From Micromonospora citrea (lineage in GTDB: Bacteria > Actinomycetota > Actinomycetes > Mycobacteriales > Micromonosporaceae), in the NCBI RefSeq assembly GCF_900090315.1, contig NZ_FMHZ01000002.1, positions 6,604,501 to 6,668,500 on the forward strand: a stretch of DNA of 64,000 nt, given 5' to 3'. Position numbers and translations under genes: made by a program. Of the stretch, positions 43,865-52,114 are shown in pieces; the first letter of the stretch is position 1, and the number at the start of each line of letters is the position of its first letter. The notes beneath the pieces are model-generated. The model was not told the DNA's origin and did no database searches. It saw only the letters and a list, made by a program, of their open reading frames with translations.

Positions 43865-45276
43865 GCACCGGAACCGCCGACGCCGGGCGGGCCGGCACCG
43901 CCGCAGGCGGTCCGGGCGGCGGACGGGGCGGCGCGTCGGGCGCGGAGCCCGCGGCCGGCCTCCGGGACGCGGGGGCGCTGCGCCGGCTCGCCGTGGCCAC
44001 CCTCGACGGCAACTGGGAGCACGACCACACCGTGCCCTCGCGCACCCTCTACCCGCACCAGTGGAGCTGGGACTCCGCGTTCAGCGCGATCGGCTGGGCC
44101 CACGTCCGTCCCGACCGCTCCTGGCGGGAGCTGGCCAGCCTGTTCCGGGCGCAGTGGGTCGACGGCCGGGTGCCGCACATCGTGTTCAACCCGGCGCTGC
44201 GGGTCGGCTCCTACTTCCCGGGGCCGGAGTTCTGGGACTCGGCCAGCGCCGACGGCGCCCCGACGGCCGCCACGTCCGGGCTGATCCAGCCTCCGGTGCA
44301 CGCGCCGGCCGCGTTGCTGGCGTACCGCCGGTGCCCCTCCGAGCGGGCGCGGGCCGCGCTGCGCCGGCTCTATCCCCGACTGGTCGCGCAACAGCGCTAC
44401 CTCGCCACCCGGCGGGACGTGGGCGGGGGCGGGCTGGCCTGCGTCGTGCACCCGTGGGAGTCCGGGCTGGACAACAGCCCGGCCTGGGACGCGTCGATGG
44501 CGGCGGTGCCGGCCGACGCCGCCGTCATGCGTGCGTACCGCCGGCACGACACCGCGCACGCCGACGCCGCGCACCGCCCCACGGACCTCGACTACGCGCG
44601 CTACGTCGCGATCGTGGCGGCCTACCGCGCGCGACGCTACCGTGACGACGACCTCGCCGCCCGGCACCCGTTCCTGGTGGAGTGCCCGCTGGTCAACGCG
44701 GCCCTGGGGGCGGCCGAGCACGCCCTCGCCCGGATCGCGCCGCTGGTCGGTGCGGACCCGGGCCCGCACCGGGAGCGCGCCGCCCGGATCACCGAGGCGC
44801 TGGTGCGCCGGCTCTACGACCCCGCGACCGGCACCTTCCGGCCCCGGGACCTGCGCGCCGACCGCCTCGTGCCGGCCCGGACGGTGCTCGGCCTGGCCCC
44901 GCTGATCCTGCCCGACCTGCCCGCGCCGCAGGTGTCGGCGCTGGTCGCCGAGGCGTGCTCGCCGCGGTTCGGGCTGGCCGCCCGGATGGAGCGACCGCTG
45001 CCCAGCCACGACCGCACGGCCCCGGACTTCGAGCCGCTGCGCTACTGGCGCGGCCCGAGCTGGATGAACGTCAACTGGCTGGTGCGCCGGGGGCTGCTCA
45101 CCCACGGCCGCCCCGACCTGGCCGCCGGCCTGCGCGACTCGATGATCGAGCTGGTGGCGCGCGCCGGCTGCCACGAGTACTTCCACCCCGACACCGGGGC
45201 CGGGCTGGGCTCGCCGGCCTTCGGCTGGACGGCCGCGCTGCTGCTCGACGTCCTCGCCGACGATTCGGCCGGCTGA
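43861..45276 (+). CDS. GH63-like (alpha/alpha)6 glycosidase
   Basis: A 471-residue protein with the (alpha/alpha)6-barrel pattern of GH63 and mannosylglycerate-hydrolase-type enzymes: LYPHQWSWDSAFSAIGWAHV near the start, HPWESGLDNSPAWD (probable catalytic acid) in the middle and YWRGPSWMNVNWLV towards the end. No signal peptide is present, so it acts inside the cell on an imported oligosaccharide or glycoside. ATG overlaps the isomerase stop. Confidence 0.82.
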   Translation: MSTGTADAGRAGTAAGGPGGGRGGASGAEPAAGLRDAGALRRLAVATLDGNWEHDHTVPSRTLYPHQWSWDSAFSAIGWAHVRPDRSWRELASLFRAQWVDGRVPHIVFNPALRVGSYFPGPEFWDSASADGAPTAATSGLIQPPVHAPAALLAYRRCPSERARAALRRLYPRLVAQQRYLATRRDVGGGGLACVVHPWESGLDNSPAWDASMAAVPADAAVMRAYRRHDTAHADAAHRPTDLDYARYVAIVAAYRARRYRDDDLAARHPFLVECPLVNAALGAAEHALARIAPLVGADPGPHRERAARITEALVRRLYDPATGTFRPRDLRADRLVPARTVLGLAPLILPDLPAPQVSALVAEACSPRFGLAARMERPLPSHDRTAPDFEPLRYWRGPSWMNVNWLVRRGLLTHGRPDLAAGLRDSMIELVARAGCHEYFHPDTGAGLGSPAFGWTAALLLDVLADDSAG

Positions 45277-45294
45277 GCCCTGCCGTGCCGCCGG

Positions 45295-45702
45295 TCAGCC
45301 CGCCGGGATCAGCTCCCGCAGCAGCCGTTCCACCCGGGCCCGGATCTCGTCGCGGATCGGGCGGACGGCCTCGACGTCCTGGCCGGCCGGGTCGGCCAGC
45401 TTCCAGTCCTCGTAGCGCTTGCCGGGAAAGACCGGGCAGGCGTCGCCGCAGCCCATGGTGACGATGACGTCGGAGGACTCGGCGGTGGCGTACTCCAGCA
45501 GCTTCGGGGACTGGTCGCTGATGTCGACACCGACCTCCCGCATCGCCTCGACGGCGGCCGGGTTGACGGTCCCGGCCGGCGCCGAACCGGCGGAACGCAC
45601 CTCGACGGCGTCGCCCGCGAGGTGGCGCAGCCAGCCGGCGGCCATCTGCGAGCGGCCGGCGTTGTGCACGCAGACGAACAGGACACTGGGCTTGTCGCTC
45701 AC
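45295..45702 (-). CDS. arsC: Arsenate reductase, LMW-PTP type
   Basis: A 135-residue arsenate reductase. The P-loop FVCVHNAGRSQ carries nucleophile Cys11 and Arg17, and Cys85 and Cys89 (TMGCGDACP) are the resolving thiols. It reduces arsenate to arsenite with thioredoxin or mycothiol. It lies 14 bases downstream of the Acr3 gene in the same direction. Confidence 0.92.
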   Translation of the reverse strand: MSDKPSVLFVCVHNAGRSQMAAGWLRHLAGDAVEVRSAGSAPAGTVNPAAVEAMREVGVDISDQSPKLLEYATAESSDVIVTMGCGDACPVFPGKRYEDWKLADPAGQDVEAVRPIRDEIRARVERLLRELIPAG

Positions 45703-45716
45703 GGCGGTGTTCCCTC

Positions 45717-46826
45717 TCAACGCGGGGCGGGTTCGGTCGGCCGGCCCGGTGCCGGCGACGGGAAGAAGCGGCGGCGCGCCCACAGCGAGACGTAGACGAG
45801 GGCGACCAGGACCGGCACCTCGATCAGCGGCCCGACCACGCCCGCCAGGGCCTGCCCGGAGGTGACCCCGAAGGTGCCGATCGCGACGGCGATGGCGAGC
45901 TCGAAGTTGTTGCCGGCGGCGGTGAAGGCGAGCGTCGTGGTGCGTGCGTAGCCGAGGCCGACCGCCCGGCCGAGGAGGTAGGAGCCGGCCCACATCACGG
46001 CGAAGTAGACCAGCAGCGGCAGGGCGATGCGTACCACGTCCAGCGGGCGGTCGGTGATCGCCTCGCCCTGCAGGGCGAACAGGACGACGATGGTGAACAG
46101 CAGCCCGTGGAGCGCCGTCGGGCCGATTCTCGGCAGGAACCGGCGCTCGTACCAGTCGCGGCCCCGGGCCCGCTCGCCGAGGCGACGGCTGAGGTAGCCG
46201 GCCAGCAGCGGGATGCCGAGGAAGATCAGCACGTTGGCCGCGATGTCCCAGCCGGAGACGGCCAGCGCGGCGCCCTCCAGCCCCAGCCAGTCCGGCAGGA
46301 CGGCGAGATAGAACCAGCCGAGCAGGCCGAACGCGAGCACCTGGAACACGGAGTTCAGCGCGACGAGCACCGCGGCGGCCTCCCGGTCGCCGCAGGCCAG
46401 GTCGTTCCAGATGATCACCATGGCGATGCAGCGGGCCAGCCCGACGATGATCAGCCCGGTGCGGTACTCCGGCTGGTCGGCCAGGAAGACCCAGGCCAGG
46501 GCGAACATCAGCGCGGGCCCGACGAGCCAGTTCAGCAGCAGCGAGGAGACCAGCAGCCGCCGGTCGCCGGTGACCGTGTCGAGGCGGTCGTAGCGGACCT
46601 TGGCCAGCACCGGGTACATCATGACCAGCAGGCCGAGGGCGATCGGCAGCGAGATGCCGCCGACCTGCACCGCGTCGAGCGCGGTGTCCAGGCCCGGCAC
46701 CAGCCGGCCGAGCAGGAGGCCGGCGGCCATCGCGAGGCCGATCCAGACCGGCAGGAAGCGGTCGAGGCGGGACAGGCGTCCCACCACGGTGGCGGCGGCC
46801 GGATCGTCGAGGGTGGTGGTGCTCAC
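45717..46826 (-). CDS. acr3: Acr3 family arsenite efflux transporter
   Basis: A 369-residue membrane protein with ten hydrophobic segments. The Acr3 hallmark RCIAMVIIWNDLACGDREAAA contains the essential Cys133 and a second Cys145; GNNFELAIAVAIGTFG is another family motif. It exports arsenite as an anion. GTG at 46826 has GGGAG 4 bases upstream. It forms a unit with the ArsR-ArsC fusion upstream and arsC downstream. Confidence 0.93.
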   Translation of the reverse strand: MSTTTLDDPAAATVVGRLSRLDRFLPVWIGLAMAAGLLLGRLVPGLDTALDAVQVGGISLPIALGLLVMMYPVLAKVRYDRLDTVTGDRRLLVSSLLLNWLVGPALMFALAWVFLADQPEYRTGLIIVGLARCIAMVIIWNDLACGDREAAAVLVALNSVFQVLAFGLLGWFYLAVLPDWLGLEGAALAVSGWDIAANVLIFLGIPLLAGYLSRRLGERARGRDWYERRFLPRIGPTALHGLLFTIVVLFALQGEAITDRPLDVVRIALPLLVYFAVMWAGSYLLGRAVGLGYARTTTLAFTAAGNNFELAIAVAIGTFGVTSGQALAGVVGPLIEVPVLVALVYVSLWARRRFFPSPAPGRPTEPAPR

Positions 46827-46870
46827 GGGGCTCCCGTTCGGGTCGTGGGTGTCGGCGTGTCGGTGGCGGG

Positions 46871-47554
46871 TCACGGCGACGTCGCGGGGGTGACGGCGGG
46901 GACGAGCCGGTCGACCCGGGCCTCCAGCTCGGCGTACGCCGCCTCGAAGGCCTCGTCGGTGTCGACGCGGGCGGGGTCCGGCACCGACCAGTGCAGCCGC
47001 GGTCGGAGCGGGCCGGTGAGGTCCTCGTGGGCGTTGTCGCAGACGGCGACGACCAGGTCCTCGGGGCGGACGACGTCGTCGACGTGGGCGGTGCCGGCCG
47101 CGGCGAGGCGCAGGCCGTGGCGGCGGGCCACCGCGACGGCGCGCGGGTGCACCCGGGGCGCCGGGGTGGTGCCCGCCGAGGCGGTCGGGACGTGCGTGCG
47201 CCGCGTCCACAGGGCGGCGGCGAGCTGGGAGCGGGCGGAGTTGTGGGTGCAGACGAAGACCACCCGGCGCGCCTCGTCCAGCGGCGGCGGGGTCAGCGTC
47301 GCCAGCGCGTCCGGGCGCAGCCGCAGGTAGCTGCGGCGCCGGTCGCCCTCGGACCGCGAGCGGGCGACCAGGCCGGCGTCGGTGAGCACCCTGACGTGGT
47401 GGGCGACGAGGTTGGTGGTCAGGCGCAGCGCCTGCGCGATCTCGCCGGGGGAGGCGTCGCCCAGCAGCAGCGCGTCGACGATCGCGAGGCGCGCCGGTTC
47501 GCCGAGGGCGGCATGGATCCGGGCGCGCGCCGCCAGGGAAGCTTCAATGTCCAT
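46871..47554 (-). CDS. ArsR-ArsC fusion: metalloregulator joined to arsenate reductase-like domain
   Basis: A 227-residue two-domain protein. Residues 1-85 form an ArsR-type winged helix (PARLAIVDALLLGDASPGEIAQAL, then LTTNLVAHHVRVLTDAGLV). Residues 97-227 form a low-molecular-weight phosphatase/ArsC domain with an intact P-loop (FVCTHNSARSQ, Cys102 to Arg108). The ArsC part would reduce arsenate or sense it, the ArsR part represses. An operator overlaps the start region. It heads the operon with acr3 and arsC. Confidence 0.9.
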   Translation of the reverse strand: MDIEASLAARARIHAALGEPARLAIVDALLLGDASPGEIAQALRLTTNLVAHHVRVLTDAGLVARSRSEGDRRRSYLRLRPDALATLTPPPLDEARRVVFVCTHNSARSQLAAALWTRRTHVPTASAGTTPAPRVHPRAVAVARRHGLRLAAAGTAHVDDVVRPEDLVVAVCDNAHEDLTGPLRPRLHWSVPDPARVDTDEAFEAAYAELEARVDRLVPAVTPATSP

Positions 47555-47557
47555 TGA

Positions 47558-47573
47558 CTCAACAATTGCTGAG
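47558..47573. promoter_or_regulatory. Imperfect palindrome, likely operator of the fusion ArsR
   Basis: CTCAACAATTGCTGAG is a 16-base palindrome with one mismatch, beginning 4 bases from the ATG of the ArsR-ArsC gene. ArsR/SmtB sites are typically such AT-centred repeats. Confidence 0.55.
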
Positions 47574-47702
47574 CTATCTGACGGATGTCAAGCGGCGGTG
47601 TCGCGTCGCACTCCCGCCGGGCCGCCCCGGCCCGTGCAGCAGAGGGCTGGTGGGGCCGGCGCGTCCCGCGCGGGCCGGCGGAGCGCCCGGGGAAGGCCCG
47701 GG

Positions 47703-48038
47703 TCAGCAGCAGGTCAGCAGGTAGGCGCGCAGGTCCGCCAGGGCGGCGAGCACCCCGTCGCGGTCCGCCCGGTAGTACACCGTCTTGCCGGCGCGCCGCG
47801 AGGTCACCACCCGGCCGCGACGCAGCAGGGTGAGCTGTTGCGACGCCGTGGCCTGGCTGATTCCCGCCCGCTCGGCCACCTCGCCGACGGACAGCTCGGC
47901 GCCCTGCGCGAAGAGCATCATGATCCGCTGCCGGGTCGGGCTGCCCAGGGCCCTGAGGAACTCCTGGGTGGCCGGCCCCAGCCCGCTCTCGGGGCCGGCG
48001 GACGGATCGGTCGCCGGGGTGGGCGTCGCCTGGTCCAT
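47703..48038 (-). CDS. ArsR/SmtB-type repressor
   Basis: A 111-residue winged-helix protein (SPTRQRIMMLFAQG, LSVGEVAERAGISQATASQQLTLLRRGRVV) that ends in two Cys (LLTCC), a possible metalloid or metal site. I chose ATG at 48038 because GGAAGG stands 8 bases before it, rather than the Met-rich start at 48077. It is divergent from a flavoprotein monooxygenase gene across a region with an inverted repeat. Confidence 0.85.
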   Translation of the reverse strand: MDQATPTPATDPSAGPESGLGPATQEFLRALGSPTRQRIMMLFAQGAELSVGEVAERAGISQATASQQLTLLRRGRVVTSRRAGKTVYYRADRDGVLAALADLRAYLLTCC

Positions 48039-48059
48039 GCCCCAAGCCTTCCGTACCAT

Positions 48060-48095
48060 CATCATATTGTCATTCAACGAAAAGCCAATATGATG
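48060..48095. promoter_or_regulatory. Inverted repeat between divergent arsR and monooxygenase genes
   Basis: CATCATATT (48060-48068) is the exact complement of AATATGATG (48087-48095), 18 bases apart. It covers the promoter region of both genes and is the likely operator for the ArsR encoded beside it. Confidence 0.6.
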
Positions 48096-48100
48096 CTCGG

Positions 48101-49204
48101 GTGACCATCCCTTCCGAACCCGTGATCATCGTGGGCGGCGGCCAGTCGGGGCTCGCCGCCGCCCGCGCGGCCCTGGCCGCCCGGCTCCGCCCCGTCGTTC
48201 TGCACGCCGGGGCCGAGCCCGTCGGCTCCTGGCCCGACTACTACGACAGCCTCACCCTGTTCTCGCCCGCCCGGCACAGCGCCCTGCCGGGCCTCGCCTT
48301 CGGCGGGGCGGATCCCGACCGCTACCCGACCCGGGACGAGGTCGTCGACTACCTCCGCCGGTACGCCGACGGCACCGACGCCGAGATCCGCTCCGGCGTG
48401 CGCGTCACGGCGGTGCACGCGCGCCCCGGCGGCGGCTACCTCGTACGCACCGACGCCGGGGACGAGATCGCCGCGGCGGGCCTGGTGGCCGCCAGTGGCT
48501 CCTTCGGCAACCCGTACGTGCCCACCCTGCCCGGTCGGCGCGACTACGCCGGCGAGCTGCGGCACGTCGCCTCCTACCGGCGCCCCGAGCCGTACGCGGG
48601 CCGGCGGGTGGTGGTCGTCGGCGCGGGCAACTCCGCCGTGCAGGTCGCCCACGAGTTGGCTGCCCGGTCCACCGTCACCCTCGCCACCCGAGGGCCGGTC
48701 CGTTACCTGCCGCAGCGGGTCCGGGGTCGGGACCTGCACCACTGGCTCGACGTCACCGGCGCGGACCGGCTGCCCCGGCGGCTGATCGCACCCCTCGTCC
48801 GGCGTCCGGGCGTGCTGGACGACGGCACGTACCGCGCGGCCATCGCCGCCGGTCTGCTCGACCGTCGGGACATGTTCACCGCCTTCACCCCGGAGGGCGT
48901 CGTCTGGGCCGACGGCGTCGTCGAGCCGGTCGACGCGGTGATCTTCGCCACCGGGTACCGGCCGGCCCTGGGCTATCTCGCCCCGCTGGGCGTGCCGCGG
49001 GCGCGGGGCGGCGTGTCCACGTCCCATCCCGGCCTGGTGTACCTCGGGCTGGAGTTCCAGCGTTCGTTCGCGTCCAACACGCTGCGCGGGGTGGGCCGCG
49101 ACGCCGCCCACGTGGTCGCGGCGCTGGCCGGGCGGTTGTCCGGCGCGGGCCGTCGGTCAGGCGCGGGCGGCGCGGCGCGCCGGGCGCGGGTGCGCGGCGT
49201 CTGA
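48101..49204 (+). CDS. FAD/NADPH flavoprotein monooxygenase (ArsO-like)
   Basis: A 367-residue flavin monooxygenase-like protein. FAD motif GGGQSGLAAARAAL, NADPH motif VVVVGAGNSAVQVAHEL and the FMO-type ATGY motif near residue 285 (FATGYRPALGYLAPLG) are present. ArsO-like monooxygenases are common next to arsR genes; their substrate is unproven. The GTG at 48101 lies just after the operator. Confidence 0.75.
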   Translation: MTIPSEPVIIVGGGQSGLAAARAALAARLRPVVLHAGAEPVGSWPDYYDSLTLFSPARHSALPGLAFGGADPDRYPTRDEVVDYLRRYADGTDAEIRSGVRVTAVHARPGGGYLVRTDAGDEIAAAGLVAASGSFGNPYVPTLPGRRDYAGELRHVASYRRPEPYAGRRVVVVGAGNSAVQVAHELAARSTVTLATRGPVRYLPQRVRGRDLHHWLDVTGADRLPRRLIAPLVRRPGVLDDGTYRAAIAAGLLDRRDMFTAFTPEGVVWADGVVEPVDAVIFATGYRPALGYLAPLGVPRARGGVSTSHPGLVYLGLEFQRSFASNTLRGVGRDAAHVVAALAGRLSGAGRRSGAGGAARRARVRGV

Positions 49205-49233
49205 CGGGGCCGCCCGCCGCCACCCGAGGTGGG

Positions 49234-49327
49234 GCGTGGGTCGGCCGGCGGTCACCGGTCGGGGGCCGGGTCCGCGGTGGGCGTGGGTCGACCGAGGGTC
49301 ACCGGTCGGGGGCCGGGTCCACGGTCA
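49234..49327 (+). repeat. 47-bp tandem duplication across an arsR 3' end
   Basis: 49234-49280 and 49281-49327 are near-identical copies (GTGGGTCG...CCGGTCGGGGGCCGGGTCC core). The second copy contains the last codons of the arsR gene that ends at 49299, so the duplication copied the gene's tail downstream of its stop. Confidence 0.75.
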
Positions 49328-49676
49328 GCAGGGCGGCGAGCTGGCGCAGGACGGCGGGACGGGCCCGGTAGTAGACCCAGGTGCCCCGGCGCTCGGCGTC
49401 CACCAGGCCCACCTCGCGCAGCGTCCGCAGGTGGTGCGAGATGGTCGGACCGCTGACGTCGAAGGCGGGCGTGAGGTCGCAGACGCACGCCTCTCCGCCG
49501 TCGGCCGACGCGATCATCGACATCAGGCGCAGCCGGATCGGGTCGCCGAGGGCCTTGAACGCCGGGGCCAGTACGACCGCGGTCTGTGCCGGGACCGGCC
49601 GGCGGGCCAGCGGCGGGCAGCAGGGGGTGTCGGCGGAGAGGTCGACCGGACCCGGGGTGGTCGCTTGCTTCGACAT
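49299..49676 (-). CDS. arsR: ArsR repressor with CxC arsenite site
   Basis: A 125-residue ArsR. The recognition helix region is DVSGPTISHHLRTLREVGLV and the inducer site is the Cys pair in EACVCDLT, as in classical As(III)-sensing ArsR. An extra Cys pair (TPCCPP) lies in the N-terminal arm. It is divergent from a second arsR at 49805 across a perfect 11-bp inverted repeat. Confidence 0.9.
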   Translation of the reverse strand: MSKQATTPGPVDLSADTPCCPPLARRPVPAQTAVVLAPAFKALGDPIRLRLMSMIASADGGEACVCDLTPAFDVSGPTISHHLRTLREVGLVDAERRGTWVYYRARPAVLRQLAALLTVDPAPDR

Positions 49677-49692
49677 GCCCCTAGGTTGACAT

Positions 49693-49727
49693 CCGTCTAA
49701 TCAACCTGCAACTCTCTGATTAGACGG
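49693..49727. promoter_or_regulatory. 11-bp perfect inverted repeat between two arsR genes
   Basis: CCGTCTAATCA (49693-49703) is the complement of TGATTAGACGG (49717-49727). The arms are AT-rich and lie 17 bases before the minus-strand arsR start; a classical ArsR operator. Confidence 0.7.
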
Positions 49728-49804
49728 TCGTCGAGACAGGGTCGGCGCCGGTCGCCTGGTAGGGTCAATCGTCTATCGGCGATGAGCGATGATGGGGGTG
49801 CGGG

Positions 49805-50131
49805 GTGAGCGGTCTACTGGATCGGGCGACGGCGCTGACGTACGCCTCCTGGTTCCGGGCGCTGGCCGACCCGACCCGGGTGCAGATCGTGGAGTACCTG
49901 GCCCGGCAGGGCCGCCCGATGAGCGTCGGGGAGTTGGTGGCGGCGGTCGGCCTGGCCCAGTCCACCGTCTCCCAGCACCTCAAGATCCTTGCCGAGGTGC
50001 GGTTCGTGCTGGTGGAGTCGGTCGGCACCGCCCGCCACTACCGCGTCAACGACGCGTGCGTCGGCTGCTTCCCGTCGGCCGCCGACGTGGTCATGGGCCG
50101 CCCGGCCCCGAGCCCGAACGGAGCGTGCTGA
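49805..50131 (+). CDS. ArsR repressor heading the arsN operon
   Basis: A 108-residue winged-helix ArsR (ALADPTRVQIVEYLARQG, GLAQSTVSQHLKILAEV). A C-terminal pair of Cys in DACVGCFPSAADVVMG is typical of ArsR proteins that control arsN-type operons. It starts with GTG. Its stop overlaps the arsN start (ATGA-type), so the two are coupled. Confidence 0.88.
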   Translation: MSGLLDRATALTYASWFRALADPTRVQIVEYLARQGRPMSVGELVAAVGLAQSTVSQHLKILAEVRFVLVESVGTARHYRVNDACVGCFPSAADVVMGRPAPSPNGAC

Positions 50132-50628
50132 TGACCGAGGTCGGTGTCCGACCGATGCGCCCCGACGACGCCGCCCAGGTCCTGCGCATCTACCAGGCGG
50201 GCCTGGACGGCGGCGACGCCAGCTTCGAGACCGCCGCCCCCGCCTGGGCGGCCTTCGACGCCGGCCGGCTGCCCGGGCACCGGTTCGTGGCGGCCGACGG
50301 TGCCGACGCGGTGCTCGGCTGGGTCGCCGTCTCGCCGGTCTCGGCCCGGGCGGTCTACGCCGGCGTGGTCGAGCACTCGGTCTACGTCGACCCGGCGGCC
50401 CGGGGGCGCGGGGTTGCCCGGCTGCTGCTCGACACGCTGATCGCCTCGACCGAGGCCGCCGGGATCTGGACCGTCCAGTCCGGTGTGTTCCCGGAGAACA
50501 CGGCCAGCCTCGCGCTGCACGAGCGGGCCGGGTTCCGGGTGGTCGGGGTGCGGGAACGGGTCGGCCGGCACCACGGCCGCTGGCGGGACGTCGTCCTGCT
50601 GGAACGGCGCAGCGCCGTCGTCGACTGA
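50131..50628 (+). CDS. arsN: ArsN-like GNAT acetyltransferase
   Basis: A 165-residue GNAT enzyme of the phosphinothricin acetyltransferase group: VRPMRPDDAAQVLRIYQAGL, then EHSVYVDPAARGRGVARLLLDTLI (acetyl-CoA loop), then FPENTASLALHERAGFRVVG. ArsN1 proteins acetylate the organoarsenical antibiotic arsinothricin. Position directly behind arsR supports this reading over plain phosphinothricin resistance. Confidence 0.82.
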   Translation: MTEVGVRPMRPDDAAQVLRIYQAGLDGGDASFETAAPAWAAFDAGRLPGHRFVAADGADAVLGWVAVSPVSARAVYAGVVEHSVYVDPAARGRGVARLLLDTLIASTEAAGIWTVQSGVFPENTASLALHERAGFRVVGVRERVGRHHGRWRDVVLLERRSAVVD

Positions 50629-50704
50629 TCCGCCCCGCCGGGTCGTCGTCGCCGGGTCTCCGTCGGCACGTTTGTTTCGAAATTCATCAAGACAGGAGAT
50701 GGTG

Positions 50705-52114
50705 ATGGACAGTCTTCCCGTGGTGGTCGTCGGCGCCGGGCCGGTCGGCCTCGCCGCCGCCGCGCACCTGCACGAGCGCGGCCTCGCGTTCACCGTCCTG
50801 GAGGCCGGCGCCGACGCCGGCGCGGCCGTCCGCCAGTGGGGCCACGTGCGGGTCTTCTCTCCGTGGCGCTACAACCTCGACTCGGCCGCCCGCGCCCTGC
50901 TCGACCGGGCCGGCTGGGTCGCCCCCGACCCCGACGCCCTGCCCACCGGGGCGGAGCTGGTCGCCGACTACCTCCAGCCGCTCGCCGAGTCGCCACAGCT
51001 CAAGCCGCACGTGCGCTACGGCGCCCGGGTGGTCGCCATCAGCCGGCTCGGGCTGGACCGGCTGCGTACCGCCGGCCGGGACCGCGCCCCGTTCCTGCTC
51101 CGGCTCGCCGACGGCGAGGAACTGCTCGCCCGGGCCGTCATCGACGCCTCCGGCACCTGGGGCACCCCGAACGTGCTGGGCGCCTCGGGCCTGCCGGCGC
51201 GGGGTGAGGCCGAGGCCGCCGCCCACCTGGAGCACGCGCTGCCCGACGTCCTCGGCGCCGACCGGGAACGCTTCGCCGGCCGGCACACCCTCGTCGTGGG
51301 TGCCGGCCACTCCGCCGCCAACACCCTGCTGTCGCTGGCCGAACTCGCCGCCGAGGCGCCGGGCACGGCCGTCACCTGGGCGATCCGCTCGACGAGCCCG
51401 GCGCGCACGTACGGGGGCGGCGACGCCGACGCGCTGCCGGCCCGTGGCGCCCTGGGCAGCCGGCTGCGCGCGCACGTCGACGCCGGCCGGATCCGGCTGC
51501 TGACGGGGTTCAACGTGCACGCCCTCAGCCCGGTCGACGGCCGGGTCGCCGTGGTCGTCCGGGCCGCCGGCGGCGTCGAGGATTCGGTCGTGGTCGACCG
51601 CATCGTGGCCGCCACCGGCTTCCGCCCCGACCACTCCATCGCCGCCGAGCTGCGGCTGGACCTCGACCCGGTGCTGGGCGCCACCCGGGCGCTCGCCCCG
51701 CTGATCGACCCCAACGAGCACTCGTGCGGCACCGTGCCCCCGCACGGCGTGGACCAGCTCGCCCACCCCGAGACCGGCTACTACGCGGTGGGGATGAAGA
51801 GCTACGGCCGGGCCCCGACCTTCCTCATGGCCACCGGCTACGAGCAGGTCCGGTCGGTGGTGGCGGCGCTGGCGGGGGACTGGGACGCCGCCCGCGACGT
51901 GCGGTTGGAGCTGCCGGAGACCGGAGTGTGCAACAGCAACCCCGCCGACTCGGCGAGCGGGGACGACTGCTGCGGCACCGCCCCGGCCCCGCGGTCGGCC
52001 GGACGGGGGCTCGCCACCGGCGTCGCCGGCGGGCTGCTCGCCGCGCCGGTCGAGTTGCTCCCCCTCGGCGGTGCCGCCGGCGGTGGCCAGACCGGCGGCT
52101 GCTGCGCCGGCTGA
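50705..52114 (+). CDS. Flavoprotein monooxygenase with cysteine-rich tail
   Basis: A 469-residue FAD/NADPH enzyme: VVVVGAGPVGLAAAAHLHERG, LVVGAGHSAANTLLSLAEL and an ATGFRPD motif. The C-terminal 50 residues are unlike the core and carry Cys in GVCNS, DDCCG and GGCCAG, a possible metalloid-binding tail. GGAG 7 bases upstream fixes the ATG. The next gene (MFS) overlaps its stop by one base, so enzyme and exporter may act together. Confidence 0.78.
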   Translation: MDSLPVVVVGAGPVGLAAAAHLHERGLAFTVLEAGADAGAAVRQWGHVRVFSPWRYNLDSAARALLDRAGWVAPDPDALPTGAELVADYLQPLAESPQLKPHVRYGARVVAISRLGLDRLRTAGRDRAPFLLRLADGEELLARAVIDASGTWGTPNVLGASGLPARGEAEAAAHLEHALPDVLGADRERFAGRHTLVVGAGHSAANTLLSLAELAAEAPGTAVTWAIRSTSPARTYGGGDADALPARGALGSRLRAHVDAGRIRLLTGFNVHALSPVDGRVAVVVRAAGGVEDSVVVDRIVAATGFRPDHSIAAELRLDLDPVLGATRALAPLIDPNEHSCGTVPPHGVDQLAHPETGYYAVGMKSYGRAPTFLMATGYEQVRSVVAALAGDWDAARDVRLELPETGVCNSNPADSASGDDCCGTAPAPRSAGRGLATGVAGGLLAAPVELLPLGGAAGGGQTGGCCAG

